Source of the DNA: DYRG01 sp041161065
GTDB taxonomy: Bacteria; Pseudomonadota; Gammaproteobacteria; Beggiatoales; Beggiatoaceae
Direction: 5' to 3'
NCBI GenBank assembly: GCA_041161065.1
Contig: JBEAVE010000018.1
Location: 39,793-103,792 of the forward strand
Length of the DNA: 64,000 nt
Under the pieces are notes generated by a model. That model saw only the letters and a list, made by a program, of their open reading frames with translations, made no database searches and had not been told where the DNA came from. Both the position numbers and the translations under genes were made by a program. The stretch's first letter is position 1. Every line of letters begins with the position of its first letter. Below, in pieces: positions 18,622 to 27,526 of the stretch.

Positions 18622-18650
18622 ATTGTAATGGTGATTTGTACGCAAGTCAA
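18622..18650 (-). promoter_or_regulatory. Strong sigma70 promoter for tRNA-Val
   Basis: Reverse strand TTGACT (18650-18645) and TACAAT (18627-18622) with a 17-base spacer, ending 17 bases before the tRNA. Confidence 0.75.
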
Positions 18651-18687
18651 ATCCTACCGTTTTGAATAACATAAAATTTTAAACAAC

Positions 18688-20079
18688 TTACACAAAGATA
18701 TTCGCAAAAAGGTGAGCAAATTGGGGGTTATAAAGTTCTAATTTTTCCAATGTTTCTAATAAATCTTGCTCACTAAAAGGCGCGGATTTTAAGAGTGGAA
18801 CACAAATATCAAATGTTTTATTGATGACATCGGCAGCGTCCAGATTTTTTTCCAATGGATTTAACCGTCCACAATAATGACCTTGTTGATCAAAATAGGT
18901 TATTTCTAATTGTGACAGTGGAATTAATGTGTGGAGTTTCTGGAGTGTTCGATAAATGTTATTTGTTGTGATGAGCAACTGCTTAATAAATTCCTCAACC
19001 GATTCATTTGAAATACAAATAGGTGCACTACGTCGCGTCAATTGCCACAAATGCCAACCCTGTTCATTATTAGAAAGCACCAAACTACGATTGTCGGGCA
19101 ATCTAAACAGGGCTTTTGTATGCCAGCGCGTTTGTTGTTGTAGAGCTAAAATGGCTTTTTTCTCACTTAAATAATGCCAATCGGGTTTTGAGAGCAACAA
19201 CCACTGTTCATTTGATGCAAGCCAACTATCATCGGGTTGCAAAGTGGGGACTAAAGTAGGTAAAGATTGTAATAATATTTTGGTAGAAACGGCGGGAAAT
19301 AACCATTTCAAAGGGGTTTCTGCGGAGGGCAAGGTTATTTCAGATAAATCTGCGTGAATAACGTTCGGATCAGTGATTTCTAGTTCGGTTTCAAGGGGCG
19401 GTGTATTATCGAATAATGACGAGAGCAAATTAGGGATTGGTTCGAGTTGTTGTTGATGAAGTTGCTGCAACCAATTTTCTGGGGTATCGAGATCGTCTTT
19501 TCCTTGCAATAATTTGAAATGTTGTTTGAGCGCATTCAAACGTTCAACCGCTAATCTGACCGCCATGACAAAGGTTTCTCGCACGCCCGCGCCTTCAGGA
19601 ATAGCGGTTTCAACAATTTTGGTGGTTGAATCGACAAAAAGCGCGCGTAATTGTTGAGTATTTAACGCGAGGGGTGAATCTTGGAAATTGGCTTGAATCA
19701 AAAAAAGCGGGGCGGGCGGCGGTAAATGGCTTAAAAAAACCTGTAATTGGCGGATATGTTCCAATCCTAACGCCAGCGCGGCGGGGCGCGTGTCCAGCAC
19801 GATCACAATCGCGTCGGCTTGGCTGAGCATAAATTCGCGGCGTTGTTGCCATTGCGGCGCGGGCGAGCTAAGAATTTGGCAGGCGATTGGCAGTTGATCG
19901 TACATACCGCCTTGATATTCCAGCCAATTAATCCCGATGTCTTCCAAATCGGGCACAACGCGGGCGATGGCGAGTCTGTGTTCGAGCACACGGAGCGTGG
20001 TTGTTTTGCCAGATTGCGGCAGACCGTCATAAACGATTCGCACGCGCACAACCCCGTTTTCCATATCAATTAACGCCAT
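18688..20079 (-). CDS. Small-GTPase-like (MglA/Ras-type) N-terminal domain protein
   Basis: A 463-residue soluble protein. The first 190 residues look like a Ras/MglA-type P-loop GTPase: Walker A GLPQSGKTTT near residues 19-28, a switch region EYQGGMYDQLP, and a DAIVIVLDTRPAA strand matching the region after G3. The G4 motif is degenerate (LIQANFQDSP in place of NKxD), so nucleotide specificity is uncertain. Residues 200-463 are unrecognised and include a segment of about 100 residues rich in aromatic beta strands. MglA-like proteins often control polarity or gliding in filamentous bacteria, but no partner (MglB, roadblock) gene is nearby. It reads alone, upstream of tRNA-Val. Confidence 0.6.
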   Translation of the reverse strand: MALIDMENGVVRVRIVYDGLPQSGKTTTLRVLEHRLAIARVVPDLEDIGINWLEYQGGMYDQLPIACQILSSPAPQWQQRREFMLSQADAIVIVLDTRPAALALGLEHIRQLQVFLSHLPPPAPLFLIQANFQDSPLALNTQQLRALFVDSTTKIVETAIPEGAGVRETFVMAVRLAVERLNALKQHFKLLQGKDDLDTPENWLQQLHQQQLEPIPNLLSSLFDNTPPLETELEITDPNVIHADLSEITLPSAETPLKWLFPAVSTKILLQSLPTLVPTLQPDDSWLASNEQWLLLSKPDWHYLSEKKAILALQQQTRWHTKALFRLPDNRSLVLSNNEQGWHLWQLTRRSAPICISNESVEEFIKQLLITTNNIYRTLQKLHTLIPLSQLEITYFDQQGHYCGRLNPLEKNLDAADVINKTFDICVPLLKSAPFSEQDLLETLEKLELYNPQFAHLFANIFV

Positions 20080-20155
20080 TCCTTTCTCCGCTTGCCTTTT
20101 GTATTTTTTCGTGTATTTTGCAGCGTTACGAGCAATTCTTCAACTCAAAAGTGAT

Positions 20156-20704
20156 ATGTTAGCGCGCCTATTTTACAGTTTGCACCACGCCTTTGCCCGT
20201 CGCCGCTGCTTAAAAATCGTGCCGCGCGCCCAAACCCTGTTGCACATTGATTTAAAACAACTTAAAAATCAAGGTATTAAAATCGTTGTTTTGGATTTTG
20301 ATGGCGTGTTGTCCGCGCACGGAGAAATCTTACCACAAAAAAATACCGAACAATGGCTAATGCAATGCTTAAATCTATTTGGACAAGAGAACGTCTTTGT
20401 TTTAAGCAACAATCCTTTTTTAGAACGCCAACGCTATATTGAACAACTGGGGATTCATTTCGTTTGTGCCGCCCGCAAAAAACCCTATCCCGACGGCTTA
20501 AATTACATCGCCCAACAAACCCTTTCTCAGCGAGAAACGATACTGTTAATTGATGATCGATTGCTCACGGGTATTTTAGCCACTTGTTTGGCAAACACGC
20601 GCGGAATTTTGATTACAAATCCATACCGCAGTTTCTCAAAAAATCTTCTCAAAGAAACCTTTTTTAGTTTGTTGCGATTTTTAGAGCAACGTTTATTTCT
20701 CTGA
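20156..20704 (+). CDS. YqeG-like HAD-superfamily IIIA phosphatase
   Basis: A 182-residue haloacid dehalogenase-like phosphatase starting at MLARLFYSL (20156); the frame is open further upstream. HAD motif I is VVLDFDGVL, with D-F-D replacing the usual D-x-D. Motif II Ser is in VFVLSNNP, a Lys in the ARKKPYPDG segment serves as motif III, and the acidic pair is in LLIDDRLLTG. This order and the KP-x-P-x-G segment match the YqeG/PGP phosphatase family, some members of which dephosphorylate phosphatidylglycerol phosphate. Substrate is not determined. It is divergent from the GTPase-like gene and convergent with greA. Confidence 0.7.
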   Translation: MLARLFYSLHHAFARRRCLKIVPRAQTLLHIDLKQLKNQGIKIVVLDFDGVLSAHGEILPQKNTEQWLMQCLNLFGQENVFVLSNNPFLERQRYIEQLGIHFVCAARKKPYPDGLNYIAQQTLSQRETILLIDDRLLTGILATCLANTRGILITNPYRSFSKNLLKETFFSLLRFLEQRLFL

Positions 20705-20718
20705 ACAGTAAAAAAGAC

Positions 20719-20749
20719 AAAAAAAAGCAGTGCCTTTTTAGCACCGCTT
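20719..20749 (-). terminator. Rho-independent terminator of the car-greA unit
   Basis: Reverse strand stem AAGCGGTGC / GCACTGCTT (9 bp, one G-U pair), 7-base loop, then a run of eight T. Placed 23 bases after the greA stop; the forward direction lacks a T-run. Confidence 0.85.
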
Positions 20750-20771
20750 GCAATTAGGTTTCTACCCCAAC

Positions 20772-21254
20772 TCAACCGTATTTTACTTCGAGAATTTCGT
20801 ATTCTTTCACGCCGCTGGGGGCTTGCACTTGGACTTCGTCGCCTTCGCGTTTGCCGATGAGGGCGCGGGCGATGGGCGAACTGATCGACACTTTGTTTTG
20901 TTTGATGTCGGCTTCAACGTCGCCCACGATTTGGTATTCGACCTCGATATCGTCATCGTTTGCGATTTCGACCAACCGCACCGTCGCGCCAAACACCACT
21001 TTGCCGTGCGCGTTAAGGGTTGAAATATCGATAATTTCGGCGGTGGCTAAAATACCTTCCAATTCAGAAATGCGCCCTTCATTGAAACTTTGTTGTTCGC
21101 GGGCGGCGTGATATTCGGCGTTTTCCTTCAAATCGCCCAACGCGCGGGCTTCGGCGATGGCTTGCACGATGCGCGGACGTTCGACTTCTTTGAGGCGTTT
21201 TAATTCGTCACGAATGTGCGCTGCCCCTTTTGCGGTCAAAGGTGGTTTTTTCAT
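20772..21254 (-). CDS. greA: Transcription elongation factor GreA
   Basis: GreA rescues backtracked RNA polymerase by stimulating transcript cleavage. The start is MKKPPLTAKGAAHIRDEL (21254); its ATGA overlaps the carB stop TGA, so it is translationally coupled to carB. The 160-residue product has the N-terminal coiled coil with the tip acidic residues (AEARALGDLKENAEYH) and the C-terminal FKBP-like domain (SPIARALIGKREGDEV). The carA-carB-greA order is standard. Confidence 0.96.
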   Translation of the reverse strand: MKKPPLTAKGAAHIRDELKRLKEVERPRIVQAIAEARALGDLKENAEYHAAREQQSFNEGRISELEGILATAEIIDISTLNAHGKVVFGATVRLVEIANDDDIEVEYQIVGDVEADIKQNKVSISSPIARALIGKREGDEVQVQAPSGVKEYEILEVKYG

Positions 21255-24200
21255 CTCAGAGAAGCTCCTTGTAATTCTTTGTGTAATTCTTGAAGGCAAT
21301 GAATGCGTTGGCGCGAGTGGGCTTTGAGGGCTAACACCGTCGCGCGCGCACCCGCCAAGGTCGTCGTATAAGTCACTTTATGACGCAGTGCCGCCCCTCG
21401 AATCAAGTGTGAATCCAACACCGCCGACGCTTCTGTCGTATTGATAATAAAGGCAATTTCGTTGTTTTTGATTTGATCGACAATGTGCGGGCGACCTTCG
21501 TTCACTTTATTGACGCGCTGACACGGAATCCCTGCATTTTCAAAGACATTCGCCGTGCCGTGCGTGGCGACAATTTCAAATCCCAAATCAACCAACCCGC
21601 GCGCGACATCGATTGCGCCCGTTTTGTCGTCGTTGCGAACACTAATAAAAGCCCGCCCAGTTTGCGGCAATAGCATATTCGCGGCGCGTTGAGCTTTTCC
21701 AAACGCTTCGCCAAAACTATGCCCCACGCCCATCACTTCGCCCGTCGATTTCATTTCGGGTCCCAAAATCGGATCAACACCCTGAAATTTCGTGAACGGA
21801 AACACCGCTTCTTTCACCGAATAATAATTGGGAATCAGCTCGTCCGTGACGTGTTGAGAAATCAAACTTTGACCCGCCATGCAACGCGCCGCAATTTTAA
21901 TTAACGGTCGCCCAATCGCTTTAGAAACAAACGGCACGGTTCTCGACGCGCGCGGGTTCACTTCCAATACGTACACATTATCGCCTTGAATCGCAAATTG
22001 GGCGTTCATCAAACCCACCACATTTAAGGCTTTTGACATGCGTTTCATTTGGTCGCGTAAAATGTCTTGAATCATGGGTGACAAACCGTACGGCGGCAAC
22101 GAACACGCAGAATCTCCCGAATGAATTCCCGCTTGTTCAATGTGTTCCATAATGCCGCCAATTAAGAAACTTTCTCCATCAGAAACCGCATCGACATCAA
22201 CCTCAATCGCATCATTCAAGAAATGATCTAAAAGAACGGGAGAATCATTAGAAACTTTCACTGCTTCTTTCATATAACGTTCTAATTGACTTTCTTCGTG
22301 GACAATTTCCATTGCTCGACCGCCCAACACATAGGACGGACGCACGACTAACGGATAACCAATTTCTCGAGCAAGTTCTAAGGCTTCAGTTTCAGTTCTT
22401 GCAGTACAATTAGGGGGTTGGCGCAATCCTAAGGTGTGAATAAGTTGTTGAAAACGCTCACGATCTTCCGCCAAATCAATCGAATCTGGCGTTGTTCCAA
22501 TGATCGGCGCGCCAGCTTTTTCTAACTCTCGCGCTAATTTCAATGGGGTTTGTCCACCTAACTGAACAATTACGCCTTTAGGTTTCTCCAAATCGATAAT
22601 TTCTAAAACATCTTCTAATGTCAGCGGCTCAAAATACAAACGATCCGATGTATCATAATCGGTAGAAACGGTTTCGGGATTACAATTAACCATAATGGTT
22701 TCATAACCGTCCTCTCTCAAAGCCAACGCCGCTTGCACACAACAATAATCAAATTCAATCCCTTGTCCAATCCGATTCGGTCCACTTCCTAACACCATCA
22801 TTTTCTCACGATTGCTCGGATTTGCTTCACATTCTTCTTCATAGGTTGAATACATATACGCGGTACTGGCAGCAAACTCCGCCGCACACGAATCTACCCG
22901 CTTATAAACTGGGCGTATATTCAAACTTTGTCTAAGTTTTCTTATCTCCGTTTCAGAAACGTTTGTCAAATGCGCCAATCTAAAATCGGAGAAACCTTTT
23001 CTTTTCAATTGCCACAACCGATCATAATCAAACGATGCAATCCCGCCCATTTGAACTGCGCTTTCTTCATCAATAAGATTTGCAATTTGAATGAGAAACC
23101 ATGGATCAATCCCGCTTTCTTCATGAATTTGCTCGATCGACCAACCCAAACGACACGCATCTGCCACATAACGAATTCTTTCAGGACCGGGATTTCTCAA
23201 CGCATAATGTAATGGTTTGTCGACATCGGGCATTTGCAAATCTAAAATGGGGTCTAAACCGTGAATGCCTGTTTCTAATCCGCGCAGTGCTTTTTGTAAT
23301 GATTCTTGAAAAGTTCTTCCCATTGCCATGACTTCGCCAACCGATTTCATTTGGGTGGTTAAAATGGGTTCAGCTTGGGGGAATTTTTCAAAGGCAAAAC
23401 GGGGGATTTTTGTTACCACATAATCAATGGTGGGTTCAAAAGAAGCGGGGGTTTGTCCGCCGGTCATTTCATTGGCTAATTCGTCTAATGTATAACCGAT
23501 AGCAAGTTTCGCGGCAATTTTAGCAATGGGAAACCCCGTTGCTTTAGAAGCCAAGGCAGAAGAACGAGATACGCGCGGGTTCATTTCAATAATAATCATT
23601 CGCCCATTTTTAGGATTGATTGCAAATTGAACATTTGAACCACCGGTATCAACCCCGATTTCACGCAATACGGCAATTGAAGCATTGCGCATGATTTGAT
23701 ATTCTTTGTCGGTGAGGGTTTGAATGGGAGCAACGGTGATAGAATCTCCGGTATGAACACCCATTGCATCGAAGTTCTCAATTGAGCAAATAATAATGCA
23801 ATTATCTTTTCTATCACGAACCACTTCCATTTCAAATTCTTTCCAACCGATCACCGATTCTTCGATGAGCAACTCGTGTGTTGGAGAGATTTCTAATCCA
23901 CGTTCACAGATTTCTGCAAATTCTTCCCGATTGTAAGCGATGCCGCCGCCGCTGCCGCCTAAAGTGAATGATGGGCGAATGATGGCTGGAAAGCCTGTTT
24001 CAGCAACGGCTTGCATGGCTTCTTCCATGCTGTGCGCCATCGCCGAACGCGGCATATCGAGCCCAATTTTGCGCATTGCCGAGCGGAATTTATCGCGGTC
24101 TTCGGCTTTGTCGATGGCTTCTCGACTTGCGCCAATTAATTCGACATTAAATTGCTCTAAAACGCCATTTCTCGCCAAATCTAAAGCGCAATTCAACGCG

Positions 24201-24481
24201 GTTTGTCCGCCCATCGTTGGCAATAGAGCATCGGGGCGTTCTTTTTCAATGATTTGCGCGACCGTTTGCCAATCGATAGGTTCGATGTAAGTGGCATCCG
24301 CCATATCGGGATCGGTCATAATCGTAGCGGGATTCGAATTGACCAACACAACTCGATACCCTTCGTCGCGCAGAGCTTTACAGGCTTGCGTGCCAGAATA
24401 ATCAAATTCGCACGCTTGACCAATTACAATCGGTCCAGCCCCAATAATCAAAATGCTTTTAATATCAGTACGTTTTGGCAT
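21251..24481 (-). CDS. carB: Carbamoyl phosphate synthase large subunit
   Basis: CarB makes carbamoyl phosphate from bicarbonate, ammonia (from CarA glutaminase) and two ATP, for arginine and pyrimidine synthesis. The 1076 residues match the family (1073 in E. coli). Two ATP-grasp halves are visible, each starting with a dinucleotide-like motif (ILIIGAGPIVIGQACEFDYSG and VLGSGPNRIGQGIEFDYCC regions). The C-terminal allosteric MGS-like domain holds ISVRNDDKTGAIDVARGL. Its separation from carA by an inserted gene pair is unusual. Confidence 0.97.
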   Translation of the reverse strand: MPKRTDIKSILIIGAGPIVIGQACEFDYSGTQACKALRDEGYRVVLVNSNPATIMTDPDMADATYIEPIDWQTVAQIIEKERPDALLPTMGGQTALNCALDLARNGVLEQFNVELIGASREAIDKAEDRDKFRSAMRKIGLDMPRSAMAHSMEEAMQAVAETGFPAIIRPSFTLGGSGGGIAYNREEFAEICERGLEISPTHELLIEESVIGWKEFEMEVVRDRKDNCIIICSIENFDAMGVHTGDSITVAPIQTLTDKEYQIMRNASIAVLREIGVDTGGSNVQFAINPKNGRMIIIEMNPRVSRSSALASKATGFPIAKIAAKLAIGYTLDELANEMTGGQTPASFEPTIDYVVTKIPRFAFEKFPQAEPILTTQMKSVGEVMAMGRTFQESLQKALRGLETGIHGLDPILDLQMPDVDKPLHYALRNPGPERIRYVADACRLGWSIEQIHEESGIDPWFLIQIANLIDEESAVQMGGIASFDYDRLWQLKRKGFSDFRLAHLTNVSETEIRKLRQSLNIRPVYKRVDSCAAEFAASTAYMYSTYEEECEANPSNREKMMVLGSGPNRIGQGIEFDYCCVQAALALREDGYETIMVNCNPETVSTDYDTSDRLYFEPLTLEDVLEIIDLEKPKGVIVQLGGQTPLKLARELEKAGAPIIGTTPDSIDLAEDRERFQQLIHTLGLRQPPNCTARTETEALELAREIGYPLVVRPSYVLGGRAMEIVHEESQLERYMKEAVKVSNDSPVLLDHFLNDAIEVDVDAVSDGESFLIGGIMEHIEQAGIHSGDSACSLPPYGLSPMIQDILRDQMKRMSKALNVVGLMNAQFAIQGDNVYVLEVNPRASRTVPFVSKAIGRPLIKIAARCMAGQSLISQHVTDELIPNYYSVKEAVFPFTKFQGVDPILGPEMKSTGEVMGVGHSFGEAFGKAQRAANMLLPQTGRAFISVRNDDKTGAIDVARGLVDLGFEIVATHGTANVFENAGIPCQRVNKVNEGRPHIVDQIKNNEIAFIINTTEASAVLDSHLIRGAALRHKVTYTTTLAGARATVLALKAHSRQRIHCLQELHKELQGASLR

Positions 24482-24519
24482 ATCAAACCAGTCTAAAATC
24501 TAAGGAAAATTTATTTGAA

Positions 24520-24981
24520 CTATTTAAAAAGATCATTTTCATTTGCAATATAGTGTCTTGTGTAACGTTCTAATAAAATACCATATTTTTGTTTTAATTT
24601 TTCTTTATATTTACCAAAAGCAACATCTGACTTTGGGTAAACTGAGCTAGAAATCACATAGGCTTTTTTATATTTTATTTGAATGGATTTACTTATAAAA
24701 TAATCAATAGTTTGACAAATTTGTTCACAAGCTATTCCAATTTCTCCCCCTTTTAATTCTACAAAAATAAAGCATTCTTTTTGGGTTTCTACAAATAAAT
24801 AGTCACATTTTTTCTGTTCTGATTTAATAACACAATCGTCAATTTTTATTCGACAATAATTTTTCCTATTTTCTGTTTTGATCTCAAAAGTTTTATTTTT
24901 TTCTGTTGCGCTAACACAAGCACTCGTTGCACAATTTTGTTTATCAAGCCATTTTAAGTTTTCACAACATTTACTAATCAT
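24520..24981 (-). CDS. Small PD-(D/E)XK nuclease-like protein, partner of the upstream ATPase
   Basis: A 153-residue protein whose start overlaps the ATPase stop by 8 bases, so the two are translated together. Residues 60-77 show a candidate PD-(D/E)XK catalytic core: D60 in KKCDYLFVE, then E75-L-K77 at the end of a hydrophobic strand (CFIFVELKGG). A helix with a conserved-looking Q follows (CEQICQTIDYF, residues 85-95), as in restriction endonuclease-like folds. It is Cys- and Lys-rich with several aromatic residues and is AT-rich relative to carA/carB. Nuclease function is inferred from this core; I do not recognise the family by name. Confidence 0.6.
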   Translation of the reverse strand: MISKCCENLKWLDKQNCATSACVSATEKNKTFEIKTENRKNYCRIKIDDCVIKSEQKKCDYLFVETQKECFIFVELKGGEIGIACEQICQTIDYFISKSIQIKYKKAYVISSSVYPKSDVAFGKYKEKLKQKYGILLERYTRHYIANENDLFK

Positions 24982-26224
24982 ATTTCAAATCCAATAATTC
25001 ATCAAATTCACGACCTAATTTATCAGAAACATCATCAATTGGATTTGCATCGATTAAACGATATTCATCGTCCATAATTCGTTTAACTGTGCCATCGGCA
25101 ACATGATAAACGCCTATTTTATCAAAATCTATCCAGCGATTTTCGGGAACAATTTCTGCAACCTTATCTTTTAATTCAGGTTTTGTTCTCGCTGTATTAT
25201 GTGCTTGAATTAAACCATTTAAGGTTGTCAAAATATAAGGACTATGCGTTGTAATAATTAAACGTTTAGTTTTATCTCGACACGTTTCTATAATAAATTC
25301 AACCAATTTCTTTTGTGTTTCTGGAAATAAATTTAATTCGGGTTCTTCAATTACTAATAAATTACTTTCTGCAAAATGCTTAGTCACTAAATATAATGGA
25401 ATGACTGATTGAAGCCCACTTGCTGCTTCTGATAAAGAAATAGATTGTTCTGGTGAAATAAAAACTCTATTTCCTATTCCAAAACTATGTTCATAAGTAA
25501 TATTTAAAAAATCAATATAGACCGTTATCAAATTTTTTCTTGCAATTTCGAATTTACTACCAAAATCAAGAATAAATTTAGGAATCGAAACACCTGCTGC
25601 CAAGACCCCCATGAGAGAATCTGACAAAGAAGAAATTGTATTCCGTTCAGCAGGAATATAAGTACTTTCCTCTGCAAAATGCTCTAATATTGCTTCTTCC
25701 TGCATATTAAATCGATCTATTGGTGATACGGGCTGACTAGTTTTATTAATATTAGATTTTTTTATATTTGAACTGTGAGGAACAAAGCTAAATTTTTTCA
25801 CATTATTAAATATTTGTGGACTTGGGTTTTCTAATTTTTCAATAGCTTCTCTTATTTGTTTAAATATATTAATTGTTTTAAGAGAAAGATCAAAAGTTAA
25901 CTTTGTATTTTTAATAGAACAAGATACAAAATCTTTTATCTTATAGTAAATTTCAGTTTTTTCTGAAGAAAAATTTATATTAAATCTTTTTAAATTTTCT
26001 TGAATATCTATATCATCAATATCTATGTCATCTAAAACCATGCCTAATGATAACTTTAAGTGGTCGTTTATTAAATACAAAATCTTAGCTAAAGTGCTTT
26101 TGCCACTGGCTTGAGGTCCGATAAAAACCATGATGTCTTTTAATTCAATATCGACATCCTTTAACGGGCCAAAGTTTTTAACGATAAGCCGTTCTGATAG
26201 ATTTTCTGTGGTGGTTTCTGACAT
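24974..26224 (-). CDS. ABC/OLD-like AAA ATPase of a two-gene defence-type module
   Basis: A 416-residue ATPase of the AAA_15/AAA_21 type (SMC/OLD-like ABC fold). Walker A is GPQASGKST at residues 36-44. An ABC signature-like LSEAASGLQS and Walker B NLLVIEEPELNLFP follow in the C-terminal half, then the H-loop TTHSPYILTTLN. There is no TOPRIM nuclease domain after the ATPase, in contrast to OLD or GajA. The start MSETTTENLS is preceded by AAAGGAA. With the downstream PD-(D/E)XK-like gene it has the layout of anti-phage ATPase-effector pairs such as Septu or PARIS, but the partner is neither HNH (PtuB) nor a recognisable AriB. It sits 58 bases after carA and 38 bases separate the pair from carB. 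Confidence 0.8.
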   Translation of the reverse strand: MSETTTENLSERLIVKNFGPLKDVDIELKDIMVFIGPQASGKSTLAKILYLINDHLKLSLGMVLDDIDIDDIDIQENLKRFNINFSSEKTEIYYKIKDFVSCSIKNTKLTFDLSLKTINIFKQIREAIEKLENPSPQIFNNVKKFSFVPHSSNIKKSNINKTSQPVSPIDRFNMQEEAILEHFAEESTYIPAERNTISSLSDSLMGVLAAGVSIPKFILDFGSKFEIARKNLITVYIDFLNITYEHSFGIGNRVFISPEQSISLSEAASGLQSVIPLYLVTKHFAESNLLVIEEPELNLFPETQKKLVEFIIETCRDKTKRLIITTHSPYILTTLNGLIQAHNTARTKPELKDKVAEIVPENRWIDFDKIGVYHVADGTVKRIMDDEYRLIDANPIDDVSDKLGREFDELLDLKYD

Positions 26225-26282
26225 TTTCCTTTCAACCTTTTTAATGACTAGAAATCACTTTCTTATTTCTAGTCATTTCAAA

Positions 26283-27416
26283 TTATTGAGCAAAGCTATT
26301 GATGAAACGATCAAATAAATAGCTTACATCGTGTGGGCCAGGGCTGGCTTCGGGGTGTCCTTGAAAACTAAAGGCGGGACAATCCGTTAATTCAATGCCT
26401 TGCAATGATCCGTCAAATAAAGAACGATGCGTCGCTTTGACATTTGAAGGTAAGGTATTTTCATCAACCGCGAAACCATGATTTTGACTGGTAATTAAAA
26501 CCTGTTTGGTATTCAAATCTTGCACGGGATGATTTGCACCATGATGCCCGAATTTCATTTTCATGGTTTTTGCACCACTCGCTAATCCTAATAATTGATG
26601 ACCCAAACAAATGCCAAATACGGGGATTTTAACGTTAAGAAATTCTTTAATGGCTTCAATAGCATAATTACAAGGCTCGGGATCACCGGGACCATTTGAT
26701 AGAAATACCCCGTCGGGTTTCATTGCTAAGACTTCTTTAGCGGGTGTTTGCGCAGGCACAACGGTAATTTTGCAACCGCGTTCCACTAACATTCTTAAAA
26801 TGTTTCTTTTTACGCCAAAATCATACGCAACGACGTGATATTTGAAATCGGTTTTCTCATCATTTGTTTGACCTAATTCCCAAACCGTTCTTTGCCAATT
26901 ATAAGATTGAGCAGTAGAAACCTCTTTTGCTAAATCTAAACCTTTTAACCCACTGAATTGTTTGGCGTATTCTAATGCAGCGGCGGCTTCTCGTTTAATA
27001 TCAGGGAAATCTTGCGCTAAAATACAACCGTTTTGTGCGCCTTTTTCCCGTAAAATTCGCGTTAAACGACGGGTATCGATGCCCGCAATCGCCACGAGAT
27101 GGTGACGTTCCAAATAAGCCTCGAGGGTTTCGGTCGACCGCCAGTTGCTTTCCAACAGCGGCAAATCGCGAATAATCAGCCCCGCCGCGTGCACACGGTC
27201 AGATTCTGCGTCTTCAGGATTCACGCCGACATTCCCGATGTGAGGATAGGTCAGGGTGACGATTTGTTTAGCGTAGGACGGGTCGGTTAAAATTTCTTGA
27301 TAACCGGTCATCGCGGTGTTAAACACCACTTCGCCGACGGTTTGACCAGCAACGCCAATGGATTGACCATAAAACAGGCTGCCGTCAGCCAAAGCTAGGA
27401 CTGCGGGATAACGCAC
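26283..27416 (-). CDS. carA: Carbamoyl phosphate synthase small subunit
   Basis: CarA is the glutaminase subunit that feeds ammonia to CarB. The start is GTG at 27416, preceded by TAAGGAGA at good spacing. The class I amidotransferase triad is visible: Cys in VFGICLGHQLL and His/Glu in FQGHPEASPGP. The N-terminal domain (MRYPAVLALADGSLF, GYQEILTDPSYAKQIV) is typical. The 377-residue length matches the family. Confidence 0.97.
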   Translation of the reverse strand: MRYPAVLALADGSLFYGQSIGVAGQTVGEVVFNTAMTGYQEILTDPSYAKQIVTLTYPHIGNVGVNPEDAESDRVHAAGLIIRDLPLLESNWRSTETLEAYLERHHLVAIAGIDTRRLTRILREKGAQNGCILAQDFPDIKREAAAALEYAKQFSGLKGLDLAKEVSTAQSYNWQRTVWELGQTNDEKTDFKYHVVAYDFGVKRNILRMLVERGCKITVVPAQTPAKEVLAMKPDGVFLSNGPGDPEPCNYAIEAIKEFLNVKIPVFGICLGHQLLGLASGAKTMKMKFGHHGANHPVQDLNTKQVLITSQNHGFAVDENTLPSNVKATHRSLFDGSLQGIELTDCPAFSFQGHPEASPGPHDVSYLFDRFINSFAQ

Positions 27417-27496
27417 AAAATCTCCTTAATTTTCAATCAATTGGGAGCAAATAGACAGGCAACAAAACGCGAAGATGCTCATAAAATGGGCTTATT

Positions 27497-27525
27497 ATTG
27501 TATGTGCAGACTGCATTTTCAGCAA
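27497..27525 (-). promoter_or_regulatory. carA promoter with an internal palindrome
   Basis: Reverse strand TTGCTG (27525-27520) and TACAAT (27502-27497), spacer 17. The spacer contains the perfect 11-base palindrome TGCAGTCTGCA (27505-27515), in a good position for an operator. No PyrR or ArgR consensus was matched. Confidence 0.55.
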
Positions 27526-27526
27526 G

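Noticed and set aside
24974..26224. Gabija GajA or OLD nuclease
   Set aside because: No C-terminal TOPRIM domain is present and no UvrD-type helicase adjoins this gene.
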